Of a stretch of 29,829 nucleotides of DNA, positions 15,056 through 22,348 are shown piece by piece. The stretch spans positions 1-29,829 of IMG/VR virus record IMGVR_UViG_3300003691_000035; one strand, given 5' to 3'. The stretch's first letter is position 1; every line of letters begins with the position of its first letter. Below the pieces are notes generated by a model. The model saw nothing but the letters and a program-made list of their open reading frames with translations, did no database searches and had not been told where the DNA came from. Origin of the DNA: a virus. Both the position numbers and the translations under genes were made by a program.

Positions 15056-17050
15056 TCAAGCGGGCGGCGCCTCGCTGAAAAACAGCTGCTCGGTTTCGAC
15101 GTAGTCCCAGAACCGGGGCCAGTCGACCTCCTCCAGCTCAAACTGCTGGATGCAGACGAGCCACGCGACGATCTCGGCGCCTGCGTGCGTGTAGCCGAGC
15201 AGATCCCAGAGTTCATTGCGCGATCCGCCGGGGCGGTGCCAGTAGTACGACGTGTTCCCGCGGTCGTCGACTTTCTCGCGGCGCGTCTCGACCGTGAGCT
15301 CTTTCATGGCCTTGTCAGGCACGTCGATCGGGGCGTTGAAGTGGTAGCTGCCCTGGTCGCCGTGCTGTTCGTCCCACTCGCGCCGCAGAACCGACGCCAG
15401 GCGATCCTTGTAGTGGTCGACGGTGACCCGGTACCCGGTCGTCCCCGCCTGCGTGGTGAACTCGCCGAACTCTGTGATCGTCTGGCTTTTCGCCGGGCGG
15501 TCTCTGCCCAGGATCGGGTAGACCCCGGACTCGTAGTCCGCGCAGAACGTCGACACGGTATCGTTCGCGTACCCGGCGTCGACCAGGGTCAGCGCGATGC
15601 CGTACTCCTTGCCGTCGTCGGCCGTGTAGCGTTTCTCCTCGACAATTGTGCGCAAGCGCCCCCAGACGGGGCTGGTCAGCTCCGCGCAGTCATCGTCGTC
15701 GTCTGCCCGCTCCAAACGCCAGTAATCGACGAGGTACACCCGCAGGTCGCGCGTGACGCCCATCACCGAGACGGCCAGGTCGCGCTTTTGCACGTCGACC
15801 GTGCAGATCAGCAGCAGCACCGGCGAGCCGGAGTACTTCGCGGCGTACTTGTTCGGGATCTCGCCGAGCTTGTACGCGGGGCGGCGGTGCGACGATACGC
15901 TGGCGAATCGGACGCGCGCGCCGGTGACGCGGTACGGGACGCCTAACGTGTTGTTATAAAATTCCTGGTACTTCGACACGCTGGTCACCTGCTTGGTGCC
16001 CGGGTCGTAGCTCTCCAGGTAGTCGGCGACGCACTTGTACCACGGCCGAAAACCGAACGGGCTGTAAAACGCCGGCAAGTGGTACGACCGGATTCCGGGT
16101 TCTTTCGCGCGGGCAGTCGGGTTCCAATGCGCGCCGTTCTCGGTAGCGAACAGCGACTCCTTGTCGTGCTCCGGGTGGCCGTGGCCACAATTCGCGCAGT
16201 GATACCTGACCGACTCCAGGATCAGTGCGCCTTGCTCTGTCTCCCACCTGAAACCGCCGATCAGGCCGGTGTCTTTGCTGACGTGCTCCATCCGCAGTTC
16301 TTGCGGGAAGCTGCACGACCTGCAGAGCACTAAGTACTTCCGCTGGTCGCCGCGTGCGTACGCCTCGCCGATCATCGACGGCTCCAGGAGCGGCGTCGAC
16401 CCGCGCAGGATCTTGCGGACGGACCAGTATGCGGACAGCCTGGCGTCGGTTAGCGTGTCGCTGTTGCCGTCCTTGCCGACGGCGCGCTTCCAGCCGTCGA
16501 GTTCGTCTTTGAGCATCAGGGGCACAGAGTACTGCCGCATCTTTGCCGCGTTCAGTGCGCCGTTGTAGATCAGGAAGCCGCCACCGTCCCACTGGATGAA
16601 ATCCTTAGTTTTCCCGGTCTTTCTGGTGTTGCCTTCGTCTGCCGACCGGATCAGGTCGGAGAACCCAGACTCGTTGATCATCGGCAAAATGTTGTTTTCT
16701 ACGCGGCCGCTGGCCAGCTCTTTGTCGGCGGTGATAAACATGGCGGCCTGCGTTTTAATATGCGCGATGTAGTACAGCAGCACGGACTCCAGGAGCGTCG
16801 TGTACCCGGTCTGGACCCCCTTCATCAGGTTCACCTCGCGCACCGGCGACAGCGGGTCGAAACACTCGATGATCTCGCGCAGGAACGGGAACAGGTCGTA
16901 CCGGATAAACCCGGGCCGGGGGCTGACGCCCTGCGGCAGGTACCGGTTGTCTTCGTTGAACTTCACCGGGCCGAGTCGCTCGATGCTGTCCGGCATGTCG
17001 TCGACTTCGCCGATCAGCCAGTCAACGCCGATCTGGTCGAGGTCAGGCAT
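15056..17050 (-). CDS. Terminase large subunit, lambda gpA family
   Basis: This 664-residue motor and nuclease translocates DNA into the head and cuts it. The ATPase part has the lambda-type Walker A MKGVQTGYTTL with Lys77, and a downstream MLKDELDGWKRAVGKDG segment carrying the Walker B acidic residues. A zinc-binding pair follows (CRSCSFPQELRM and HCANCGHGHPEHD). The C-terminal RNase H-like nuclease starts at LLICTVDVQKRDLAVSVMGV, whose Asp is the expected metal ligand. Lambda gpA is 641 residues. gpA-type terminases are cos-cutting, so the genome probably has cohesive ends, though no cos site could be recognised. ATG 17050 overlaps the small subunit stop. Confidence 0.95.
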   Translation of the reverse strand: MPDLDQIGVDWLIGEVDDMPDSIERLGPVKFNEDNRYLPQGVSPRPGFIRYDLFPFLREIIECFDPLSPVREVNLMKGVQTGYTTLLESVLLYYIAHIKTQAAMFITADKELASGRVENNILPMINESGFSDLIRSADEGNTRKTGKTKDFIQWDGGGFLIYNGALNAAKMRQYSVPLMLKDELDGWKRAVGKDGNSDTLTDARLSAYWSVRKILRGSTPLLEPSMIGEAYARGDQRKYLVLCRSCSFPQELRMEHVSKDTGLIGGFRWETEQGALILESVRYHCANCGHGHPEHDKESLFATENGAHWNPTARAKEPGIRSYHLPAFYSPFGFRPWYKCVADYLESYDPGTKQVTSVSKYQEFYNNTLGVPYRVTGARVRFASVSSHRRPAYKLGEIPNKYAAKYSGSPVLLLICTVDVQKRDLAVSVMGVTRDLRVYLVDYWRLERADDDDDCAELTSPVWGRLRTIVEEKRYTADDGKEYGIALTLVDAGYANDTVSTFCADYESGVYPILGRDRPAKSQTITEFGEFTTQAGTTGYRVTVDHYKDRLASVLRREWDEQHGDQGSYHFNAPIDVPDKAMKELTVETRREKVDDRGNTSYYWHRPGGSRNELWDLLGYTHAGAEIVAWLVCIQQFELEEVDWPRFWDYVETEQLFFSEAPPA

Positions 17051-17867
17051 TGCGCAGCGACCGCTGGATTTTCGACTTAATGGGCCGGATAAACGACCCC
17101 AGGATGTCGGAGACGTACGCCTCGACTTCGGACAGCTCCGCGCCGGCCGCGTGTTTAGACACCACGCCGGCGGCTATCGACTTCGCGCCGTCTTTCATCA
17201 GGCGCAGGTGCGCGGCGTTGAACACGTCGATTACTCCGCGGTGTACCAGCTCGCGGCTGATCAGCTCGCCTTTCGTTTTCGCGTTCTTTAGCCGCTTCTC
17301 GTTGATCGCTTCAATTTTTTGGGTGGCGTTGAGCCACTCCAGGAATTTCGTGTCGGTGCCGAACTGCTCGATTAGCGCCCGGAGCGGCATGTCTAAAAAT
17401 TGCTGTATTTCTTCCGGGATCTCGGCGGGTGGTTCCGGGGCCGGGGCGCTGGCGGCAGCTACCACGGCGGACAGGTCGACCACCATCGGCGGTCTCTCCG
17501 GCGGGGGCGCTGCGACGGGTTCGACTAGTACGCCGAGTGCCAGGATTGCGTCGCGTATCCGGCTGGCGCGAGTGGTGCCAACGGATAGTCCGCGCTTGAT
17601 CAGCCCGGCGGAGACGCGGCCGTGTCGCCGGCAGATCTCGACGGCCTGGTCGTGCAGGGCGTCGACGCCTTCGGCCGGCGCGGGCGGTTTCGGTGTCTTC
17701 GGCCCGGCGTGCTTTTCGCGGTACGCGATAGCTGCGGGGTGGTTGGCGTCGATCTGTTTACCGGCTAACGCGCCGCGCAGGTGCGTAACGCACGCAGCGG
17801 TCACGCTGGTAGTCGATACGCCGACGAGCTTGGCGTACGCGCTCCGCCTGATTATGTTTTTTGGCAT
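17043..17867 (-). CDS. Terminase small subunit with an FtsK-gamma-like winged helix (274 aa)
   Basis: The protein directly precedes the large subunit and overlaps its start, the standard place for the DNA-recognition subunit. Residues 8-30 look like a helix-turn-helix (SAYAKLVGVSTTSVTAACV), as in lambda Nu1. Residues 69-118 match the gamma domain of FtsK: DALHDQAVEICRRHGRVSAG, then GLSVGTTRASRIRDAILALG. A Pro/Ala-rich linker separates this from a C-terminal helical domain (FLEWLNATQKIEAINEKRLK) suited to oligomerisation and large-subunit binding. FtsK gamma reads KOPS sequences in bacterial chromosomes. Here it could read the packaging site. There is no strong ribosome binding site before ATG 17867. 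Confidence 0.82.
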   Translation of the reverse strand: MPKNIIRRSAYAKLVGVSTTSVTAACVTHLRGALAGKQIDANHPAAIAYREKHAGPKTPKPPAPAEGVDALHDQAVEICRRHGRVSAGLIKRGLSVGTTRASRIRDAILALGVLVEPVAAPPPERPPMVVDLSAVVAAASAPAPEPPAEIPEEIQQFLDMPLRALIEQFGTDTKFLEWLNATQKIEAINEKRLKNAKTKGELISRELVHRGVIDVFNAAHLRLMKDGAKSIAAGVVSKHAAGAELSEVEAYVSDILGSFIRPIKSKIQRSLRNA

Positions 17868-17959
17868 AGCGGGGATGGTAGCACGCCCTGCCCGTCCCGG
17901 CGGCCCTGCCGGTTCCGAAATCGCTTTTTGTGCGAGGGCTGCGCGGCGGAATCAAAACG

Positions 17960-17981
17960 GCGCTATGGCCCCCATAGGCGC
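17960..17981 (-). terminator. Hairpin between the first late gene and the terminase genes
   Basis: GCGCTATGG (17960-17968) pairs with CCATAG-G-CGC (17972-17981), with one bulged G and a CCC loop. On the minus strand it is followed by CGTTTTGA, a short U-run. It could be a weak terminator or attenuator setting the ratio of the first late gene to the terminase genes. The short U-run makes full termination doubtful. Confidence 0.4.
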
Positions 17982-17994
17982 GCAGTACCAGCAA

Positions 17995-18005
17995 GGGGGG
18001 GGGGG
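17995..18005. repeat. Homopolymer of 11 G (11 C on the coding strand)
   Basis: Eleven consecutive G lie just beyond the stop codon of the first late gene, in the 147-base gap before the terminase small subunit. It is the longest homopolymer noticed in the window. Length could vary by slippage in replication or be wrong in the assembly. Confidence 0.9.
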
Positions 18006-18014
18006 TGCCACGCG

Positions 18015-18704
18015 CTACCCGCGGAAGAGCCCACGCCGGCGTAGCTGCTGACGCAGCGCGTCCGCGTAGAACGCGGGCAGCATGCGCTCCGACTCCACGA
18101 CAGCCGGGCGCAGCCACGGGTTAGCCGGTACGCGGACAGTCGGCCGGCTCATGCTCCAGACCATCTCGACTTTCGGCGAGCGCTTGCCCCCGGTCACGCG
18201 GAAAATGCCGCGCGTCCTGCCCAGGTCGAGGAAGACGTACTTGTTGCCGCCCGCTGCAGCCTGGCGTACTGCTGCCGCGTTGCGTGCTGATCGTCCGCCA
18301 CGACCGCTGCGTCCGCGCAGGTTGATCGACGACAGTTTGTTCGGCTTGCGTGGTAGGCGCGTACGGGGGCGCGCGCCCCGGCCCTGGCCTGCTGAGTAGT
18401 TGGTCGCTATGGGTCCGCTTTCAGTGCCGCCGAACTCTTGCGTCTCCAGGTAGTCCGCGACGCTGCCGACGACAGCGGCCTGGTGGCGCACGTTCAGGGT
18501 GCGCGCCTGCTCGACCTGGATGCTGCGGGCGGTGAACGTGTTGCGCAGGGTCATTCGCTTGGGCAGGTCGGCCCGTGCGATCTTCATCGCCTGGAACGCC
18601 CCGCTGTTCACGGTCTGCTTTGTGGCGAACGGGAACGCCCTGTCAGCGAATACCTGCAGGTCGCTCTCCAGCCGCCGTATGTCCTTGTCGTCGATGTTAA
18701 ACAT
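18015..18704 (-). CDS. First gene of the late block, unknown structural or packaging-associated protein (229 aa)
   Basis: The protein begins MFNIDDKDIRRLESDLQVFA, with a helical N-terminal part that continues MTLRNTFTARSIQVEQA. A very basic Gly/Arg-rich linker (SINLRGRSGRGGRSARNAAA) follows, and a beta-rich end has KYVFLDLGRTRGIFRVTG and PWLRPAVVESERM. The general form, an N-terminal helix region then RIFRVTG-type strands, resembles minor tail or head-completion proteins, but I cannot name the family. It is the first gene behind the leftward promoter candidate and lies upstream of the terminase. The basic linker could bind DNA. The upstream ribosome binding site is weak. Confidence 0.6.
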   Translation of the reverse strand: MFNIDDKDIRRLESDLQVFADRAFPFATKQTVNSGAFQAMKIARADLPKRMTLRNTFTARSIQVEQARTLNVRHQAAVVGSVADYLETQEFGGTESGPIATNYSAGQGRGARPRTRLPRKPNKLSSINLRGRSGRGGRSARNAAAVRQAAAGGNKYVFLDLGRTRGIFRVTGGKRSPKVEMVWSMSRPTVRVPANPWLRPAVVESERMLPAFYADALRQQLRRRGLFRG

Positions 18705-18781
18705 CGCGCGCTTTTACCACGGCGGGGGCGGGGCGTCAACGACTTCCGCGTTACGTTGTTACGCAATCCGGCCTTATTGTT

Positions 18782-18797
18782 AGTATATTTATATACT
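18782..18797. repeat. Inverted repeat 1 (7-2-7)
   Basis: AGTATAT-TT-ATATACT. All arm bases match. It lies about 20 bases downstream of the predicted start of the leftward transcript. Confidence 0.85.
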
Positions 18798-18815
18798 TAC
18801 CTTACCTACCCCCTA

Positions 18816-18844
18816 TTTATACTCTATTTACATATTCTTTTAAA
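18816..18844 (-). promoter_or_regulatory. Leftward late promoter candidate
   Basis: On the minus strand, TTTAAA (18844-18839) and TATAAA (18821-18816) are separated by 17 bases, matching sigma70 -35 and -10 boxes at four and five of six positions. Transcription would begin near 18809, leaving a leader of about 105 bases before ATG 18704. It would serve the whole structural block. The -35 box lies within inverted repeat 2. Confidence 0.55.
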
Positions 18845-18850
18845 AAAGAA
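18835..18850. repeat. Inverted repeat 2 (7-2-7)
   Basis: TTCTTTT-AA-AAAAGAA. It covers the -35 box of the leftward promoter candidate and starts exactly 53 bases after inverted repeat 1. Confidence 0.85.
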
Positions 18851-18887
18851 ATATAGTGTAATAGTAGTAACAACCCGCGCCGGTGTT

Positions 18888-18903
18888 GACTCTCCCGAGA
18901 GTC
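18888..18903. repeat. Inverted repeat 3 (7-2-7)
   Basis: GACTCTC-CC-GAGAGTC. It starts exactly 53 bases after inverted repeat 2. With GC in the arms it is the least likely of the three to arise by chance and is a plausible operator. Confidence 0.85.
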
Positions 18904-18917
18904 GAAAAGCGTACCAC

Positions 18918-18967
18918 GTTACGTAACTTAGCGGCGTACCGTAACGCGTCACGCTTTTGCTGTTACG
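18918..18967. promoter_or_regulatory. GTTAC-box cluster upstream of the early promoter
   Basis: The palindrome GTTACGTAAC (18918-18927), a GTAAC at 18941-18945 and a GTTACG at 18962-18967 lie just upstream of the early -35 box; further copies are at 18750, 18758 and 18867. The same half-site builds the operators at 22290 and 23984. A shared regulator is inferred. Confidence 0.5.
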
Positions 18968-18968
18968 C

Positions 18969-18998
18969 TTGACATTTGCCACTTTACGCCGGTACTAT
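18969..18998 (+). promoter_or_regulatory. Rightward early promoter
   Basis: TTGACA (18969-18974), an 18-base spacer and TACTAT (18993-18998) form a strong sigma70-type promoter. Transcription would begin near 19005, about 18 bases ahead of the ATG at 19023, whose GGAG site lies in this short leader. Confidence 0.75.
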
Positions 18999-19022
18999 CC
19001 ACAAAACGAATTTGGAGCGAAC

Positions 19023-19250
19023 ATGGAAAACGAGCTACTAACGGCTAAAGAAGTCGCGGAAGCACTGAGAATCAGCCTGCGCACCACCCGCACCCTACTC
19101 CGATCTGGCGCTATTAAGAGCCATAAACTCGGCCACCGAACGGTCCGAATAAAGCGTACCGATCTCGACGCATACCTGCAGAGCACCGCCGAGGATCTGG
19201 ACGAGTACGACGCGGTCGACTTCGCCGACGACCTGGCGTCCAGGGCGTGA
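19023..19250 (+). CDS. Excisionase-like / MerR-type helix-turn-helix protein (75 aa)
   Basis: The start is ATG 19023 with GGAGCGAAC upstream; a longer frame upstream would run back through the promoter. Residues 4-55 form an HTH_17-type DNA-binding domain: LLTAKEVAEALRISLRTTRT, then LLRSGAIKSHKLGHRTVRIK and RTDLDAYLQS. The acidic tail (AEDLDEYDAVDFADDLASRA) is not part of the domain. Proteins of this form act as recombination directionality factors or small transcription regulators. Being first in the early operon, directly after a cluster of GTTAC boxes, it is a candidate regulator of early or late transcription. There is no integrase in view to support an excisionase role. Confidence 0.82.
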   Translation: MENELLTAKEVAEALRISLRTTRTLLRSGAIKSHKLGHRTVRIKRTDLDAYLQSTAEDLDEYDAVDFADDLASRA

Positions 19251-21631
19251 CGCTCGCCGAGCAGCTCCATGGCGCCGGCGTCCGGGTGTTCCCCGTCACG
19301 CAGGACAAGCGGCCGGCCGTCAAGGGCTGGCAAGACCCCCTGCCCCCGGCGGAGTACCAGTGGCCGTCAGACCGCGTCGGCGTACCGATACCGGCCGGCG
19401 TGTTCGTGGTCGACCTCGACACCTATAAGGGCGTCACGCGCGCCGCAGTCGAACAGGCGCTAGGCGGGCCACTACCGTGGGACGCAGCGATGATCCAGCG
19501 GACCGCAAACGGCGGCGAGCACTACGCGTTCCGCTCCGATGTTCTTGACCTGCGTCAAGGCGCCGACCTACTAGACGTGATCGGGTTCGACACGCGCCGC
19601 GCAGGTGCTGGTTTCATTGTTACCGGCGAAGGATACGCCCCGCACGGGTTTGGCCTGTTCGCACTGGCGCACCCTGCCGCGCTGCCGCCGTTGCCCGACA
19701 CGGCCACCCGGGCGCTACGGCGACCCGAGCCAACCGCCGCACCGGCGCCACGGGATGCCCCCGCAAACGCCACCGAGGCCGCCACGGCCCTGCAGCACAT
19801 CGACCCAGACTGCACCCGTGACGAGTGGGTCCGCGTCGGAATGGCCCTGCGCAACCTGTTCAGCGATGAACCGGCCACCGGCGAACAGCTGTTCCACGAC
19901 TGGAGCGCCCGAGGTGCCGAGACGTACACCGGCCCCGAGGACGTCGAGCAGCAGTGGGCGAGTTTCAAACCGGACGGCGGCATAACCGGCGCGACGCTGT
20001 TCCACGTCGCCATGCGGGCCGGCTGGGTGCCGCCGAAGTCGTTTGACACGGCGAGCGCGTTCGGCCCCACTGCCGCACCGGCCGACGCGTACGCCGCCGC
20101 AGTCGAGGACATCACCGCCCACGCCATCGACCCGCTGCAGACGCCCCGGATCATCGAGGCGGTGCGCACGTTTACCGGGTCGGCGGAACAGTCCGGCGTG
20201 CTGCGCGCCCTGTTGGCCAGAACACTGAAAGAGGACGGCCAGCTCACCCCGGAGCTGCGCGACCTGACACGGGCGCCTAGTGCACCGTCGGCCGGCCTAT
20301 ACGACAAGAACCACACCAGCAACGCGCAGACGTTCCTCACCCGGTGTTACCCTGACAACCGGTTGATGCGCCTGGACGAGGTGTGGTACGGCTACGAAGG
20401 CAAGGCATGGGCCGAGCTGCCCGACGCCGAAGTTCGCCACCGCGTCACTGCCGAGCTGGAGCCGTCGCTGCCGCAGATCGGAACGATAGTCGGGACCTAC
20501 GCCGTGCTGGCCGAGAAGGCGTACCGGCCCAGCGTGGCAATGAACCAGACCGGCCGCCCGCTGGTGGTATTTGATAACGTGGTCCTGGACCTGGCAACCG
20601 GCGAGCTGCTGCACCACCACCCCGACCAGCTGACCACCAAGCTGCTGCCGTACGCGTACCGCCCCGAGGCGACCTGCCCGCGATGGCTGCGGTTCATGTC
20701 CGAGCTGTTCGCCGGCGACAGCGAACGGGTCGAACTGCTGCAGCAGTGGCTCGGGTACATGCTGTCGCCGACGTACCAGTACCAAAAAATTATGCTGTTC
20801 ATTGGCCCGCTCCGCGCCGGTAAGTCCCTGATCGGGCAGGTACTGGAGGCGCTGGTCGGCGAGCGTAACCACTCCGCCGCGTCGCTCGATTCGTTTGCCG
20901 CTGACGACTTCCTGGACAGCCTGCGCGGTAAAACGGCGGCGTTCAGTGGCGACACCGCTAAGCGGGTCAACCGGACGAAAATCGACACCGTGATCGAGCG
21001 GCTGAAAAAAATTAGCGGCGGCGATGCTGTCGACTTCGGGCGCAAATACAAGTCCAGGCAGTCGGTACGCCTGCCGACCCGGATCACGCTGTCGAGTAAC
21101 CACGTTCCGCGCCTGTTTGATGACAGCGAGGCGCTGGCGCACCGGCTGCTGGTGCTACCGTTCGACGTGTCGTTCGCCGACCGCGAAGACCCGTACCTAA
21201 TCGACGCGCTGCTGTCCGAGATCGAAGGGATCGCGGTGTGGGCGCTGCAGGGCCTCGCGCAGCTGAACGCGCAGGGCCAGTTCACGGTGCCGGCGTCCAG
21301 CCGAGACGAAACCACGTTTATCGCCGAAACGTTCAACCCGCTGCGGGCGTTCATCGAGGGGCGCTGCATCCTCGGCGGCGATGCAGTCGTCAAGGTGTCC
21401 GACCTCTACGACGCCTACCGGGTGTGGGCGACCGCAGAGCAACACGACACGCTGCTCGGCCGTAACACCATGGTCGCGGCGTTTAAAGACGCCACGCGCG
21501 GCCGTGGGTGCAAGTACGCACCGCACCGCGTCGGCGACAGCACCGTGCGCGGGTTCAAGGGGCTGTCCCTGGTCGATGCGTCGGGCACCGGTAGCGCCGG
21601 CACGGCCGCAGCGTTCCAAACGAACAATTAA
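19247..21631 (+). CDS. Primase-polymerase / SF3 helicase replication protein (794 aa)
   Basis: The N-terminal 160 residues are a Prim-Pol domain: KRPAVKGWQDPL, catalytic acidic pair in VFVVDLDTYKG, and the GGEHYAF motif. Residues 190-275 resemble PriCT-2 (HIDPDCTRDEWVRVGMALRN). A D5-type helicase N domain precedes the SF3 helicase core with Walker A IGPLRAGKS (residues 519-527, Lys526), and the sensor region reads TRITLSSNHVPRLFDD. It would unwind the phage origin and prime DNA synthesis. The GTG start overlaps the stop of the HTH gene. This single protein can replace separate primase and helicase genes. Confidence 0.93.
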   Translation: MTLAEQLHGAGVRVFPVTQDKRPAVKGWQDPLPPAEYQWPSDRVGVPIPAGVFVVDLDTYKGVTRAAVEQALGGPLPWDAAMIQRTANGGEHYAFRSDVLDLRQGADLLDVIGFDTRRAGAGFIVTGEGYAPHGFGLFALAHPAALPPLPDTATRALRRPEPTAAPAPRDAPANATEAATALQHIDPDCTRDEWVRVGMALRNLFSDEPATGEQLFHDWSARGAETYTGPEDVEQQWASFKPDGGITGATLFHVAMRAGWVPPKSFDTASAFGPTAAPADAYAAAVEDITAHAIDPLQTPRIIEAVRTFTGSAEQSGVLRALLARTLKEDGQLTPELRDLTRAPSAPSAGLYDKNHTSNAQTFLTRCYPDNRLMRLDEVWYGYEGKAWAELPDAEVRHRVTAELEPSLPQIGTIVGTYAVLAEKAYRPSVAMNQTGRPLVVFDNVVLDLATGELLHHHPDQLTTKLLPYAYRPEATCPRWLRFMSELFAGDSERVELLQQWLGYMLSPTYQYQKIMLFIGPLRAGKSLIGQVLEALVGERNHSAASLDSFAADDFLDSLRGKTAAFSGDTAKRVNRTKIDTVIERLKKISGGDAVDFGRKYKSRQSVRLPTRITLSSNHVPRLFDDSEALAHRLLVLPFDVSFADREDPYLIDALLSEIEGIAVWALQGLAQLNAQGQFTVPASSRDETTFIAETFNPLRAFIEGRCILGGDAVVKVSDLYDAYRVWATAEQHDTLLGRNTMVAAFKDATRGRGCKYAPHRVGDSTVRGFKGLSLVDASGTGSAGTAAAFQTNN

Positions 21632-21650
21632 CCACCGAGAGGAATAGACG

Positions 21651-22061
21651 ATGCCAGACGAAAACAGGGAAACGACTGTCGCCGAGTTTGAAGAGGCGTT
21701 TAAAAAGACGGGCAAGATGATCCGGTTCGTTTTTATTAAGCTAGACGGCGAGTGGTATGACGCCACCGCGCAGGACTTCGGGGTGTGCGTTGACTACCGG
21801 CTGCTGGGGACCACGGCGAAGCGGCTCAGGCAGGACGAGATATCTGCGGTGTTCGTCCCGCGGCCCCCTGCACCGCCGGCCCCCGCCGCGTGGCGCATGA
21901 CCGTAGAGCCGAAAGGCGTGGGCTGGGTCTGGCGACTGCAGCACCCGGCGCACCCCCGGGCGGCCGTTGTGGCCCCGCTCCCGCTCGCGGCCGAGCTGGA
22001 CGCGAGGTACGACGGCCTCGGATTCGCCGCCGAACAGGGCTACCTGGTCGAGGCCAGATGA
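21651..22061 (+). CDS. Unknown early protein (136 aa)
   Basis: GAGAGGAA precedes ATG 21651. The N-terminal 65 residues form a small alpha/beta unit (TTVAEFEEAFKKTGKMIRFV, IKLDGEWYDATAQDFGVCVD). A Pro/Ala linker (VPRPPAPPAPAAW) joins it to a C-terminal part ending GLGFAAEQGYLVEAR. No family recognised. It follows the primase-helicase by 19 bases and overlaps the next gene by ATGA, so it belongs to the same transcript. Confidence 0.7.
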   Translation: MPDENRETTVAEFEEAFKKTGKMIRFVFIKLDGEWYDATAQDFGVCVDYRLLGTTAKRLRQDEISAVFVPRPPAPPAPAAWRMTVEPKGVGWVWRLQHPAHPRAAVVAPLPLAAELDARYDGLGFAAEQGYLVEAR

Positions 22062-22300
22062 CCCGCCAGAACTGCGCGGCGCGGCAATACAGCGACCAGA
22101 TGCAGTGCGGCCCGTGCGGGCTGACCTGGGACATGAACGACGACGACGACCCGCCACCGTGCGCCCCGGACGACCCGAAAGCGACCGGCCGGGCCGCACT
22201 GCAGGCGATGCGCCGGATAGTCGAGGGCCGCCGGGACGACGTAGCGTGCCGCGGCGAGGGCGGCGGCCTGCCAGATAATAAAGGGTTTCGTTACCGGTAA
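22058..22300 (+). CDS. Small Cys-containing protein, zinc-ribbon-like (80 aa)
   Basis: The ATG at 22058 overlaps the stop of the upstream gene. The first half reads NCAARQYSDQMQCGPCGLTW and then DMNDDDDPPPC, a Cys pattern with a C-G-P-C-G knuckle found in short phage proteins placed among replication genes. The second half (GRAALQAMRRIVEGR) is helical. A role in nucleic acid binding is possible. The stop codon lies inside the GTTACCGGTAAC operator of the next promoter. Confidence 0.7.
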   Translation: MTRQNCAARQYSDQMQCGPCGLTWDMNDDDDPPPCAPDDPKATGRAALQAMRRIVEGRRDDVACRGEGGGLPDNKGFRYR

Positions 22301-22314
22301 CGGGGCGTTACACT
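22286..22314 (+). promoter_or_regulatory. Early promoter with GTTACCGGTAAC operator, copy 1
   Basis: The -10 box is TACACT (22309-22314) with a weak -35 TTTCGT (22286-22291) 17 bases upstream. The perfect 12-bp palindrome GTTACCGGTAAC (22290-22301) fills the space between the boxes, and a third GTTAC overlaps the -10. A bound protein would either block polymerase or replace the poor -35 contact. Confidence 0.6.
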
Positions 22315-22325
22315 AGCGCCAGACA
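22289..22325 (+). repeat. 37-bp dispersed repeat, copy 1
   Basis: This segment differs from 23983-24019 at a single base (G versus A just after the palindrome). It spans operator, -10 box and the first transcribed bases, ending AGCGCCAGACA. Each copy stands 24-26 bases ahead of a start codon. Confidence 0.92.
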
Positions 22326-22348
22326 CTGACCATAACGAGGGCAACACA

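Larger units (their letters stand above)
18705..19022. promoter_or_regulatory. Divergent AT-rich control region between late and early blocks
   Basis: This is the only stretch of about 300 bases without a gene. The central part (18770-18870) is strongly AT-rich against a GC-rich genome. It holds a leftward promoter candidate, a rightward promoter candidate, three 7-2-7 inverted repeats and seven GTTAC/GTAAC half-sites. An AT-rich centre could also act as a DNA unwinding element for replication, but no origin motif such as iterons was identified. Confidence 0.75.

Noticed and set aside
14558-15946. 462-codon open frame on the plus strand
   Set aside because: It is antisense to portal, gpW-like and terminase genes, with biased Arg/Val/Leu composition. 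It is a shadow of GC-rich coding DNA.
17886-17893. KOPS-like octamer (GGGCAGGG on the minus strand) 19 bases upstream of the FtsK-gamma-containing terminase gene; others at 4494 and 19338
   Set aside because: At this GC content about ten GGGNAGGG matches would be expected by chance in the window on both strands, and I noticed only three. The position is suggestive but has no statistical support.
18814-18821. TATAAATA on the minus strand, identical to the T4 late promoter consensus
   Set aside because: It lies in an AT-rich stretch where such octamers arise easily, and no T4-type late sigma or clamp-loader genes are present. An ordinary sigma70 -10 with a matching -35 at 17 bases explains it.
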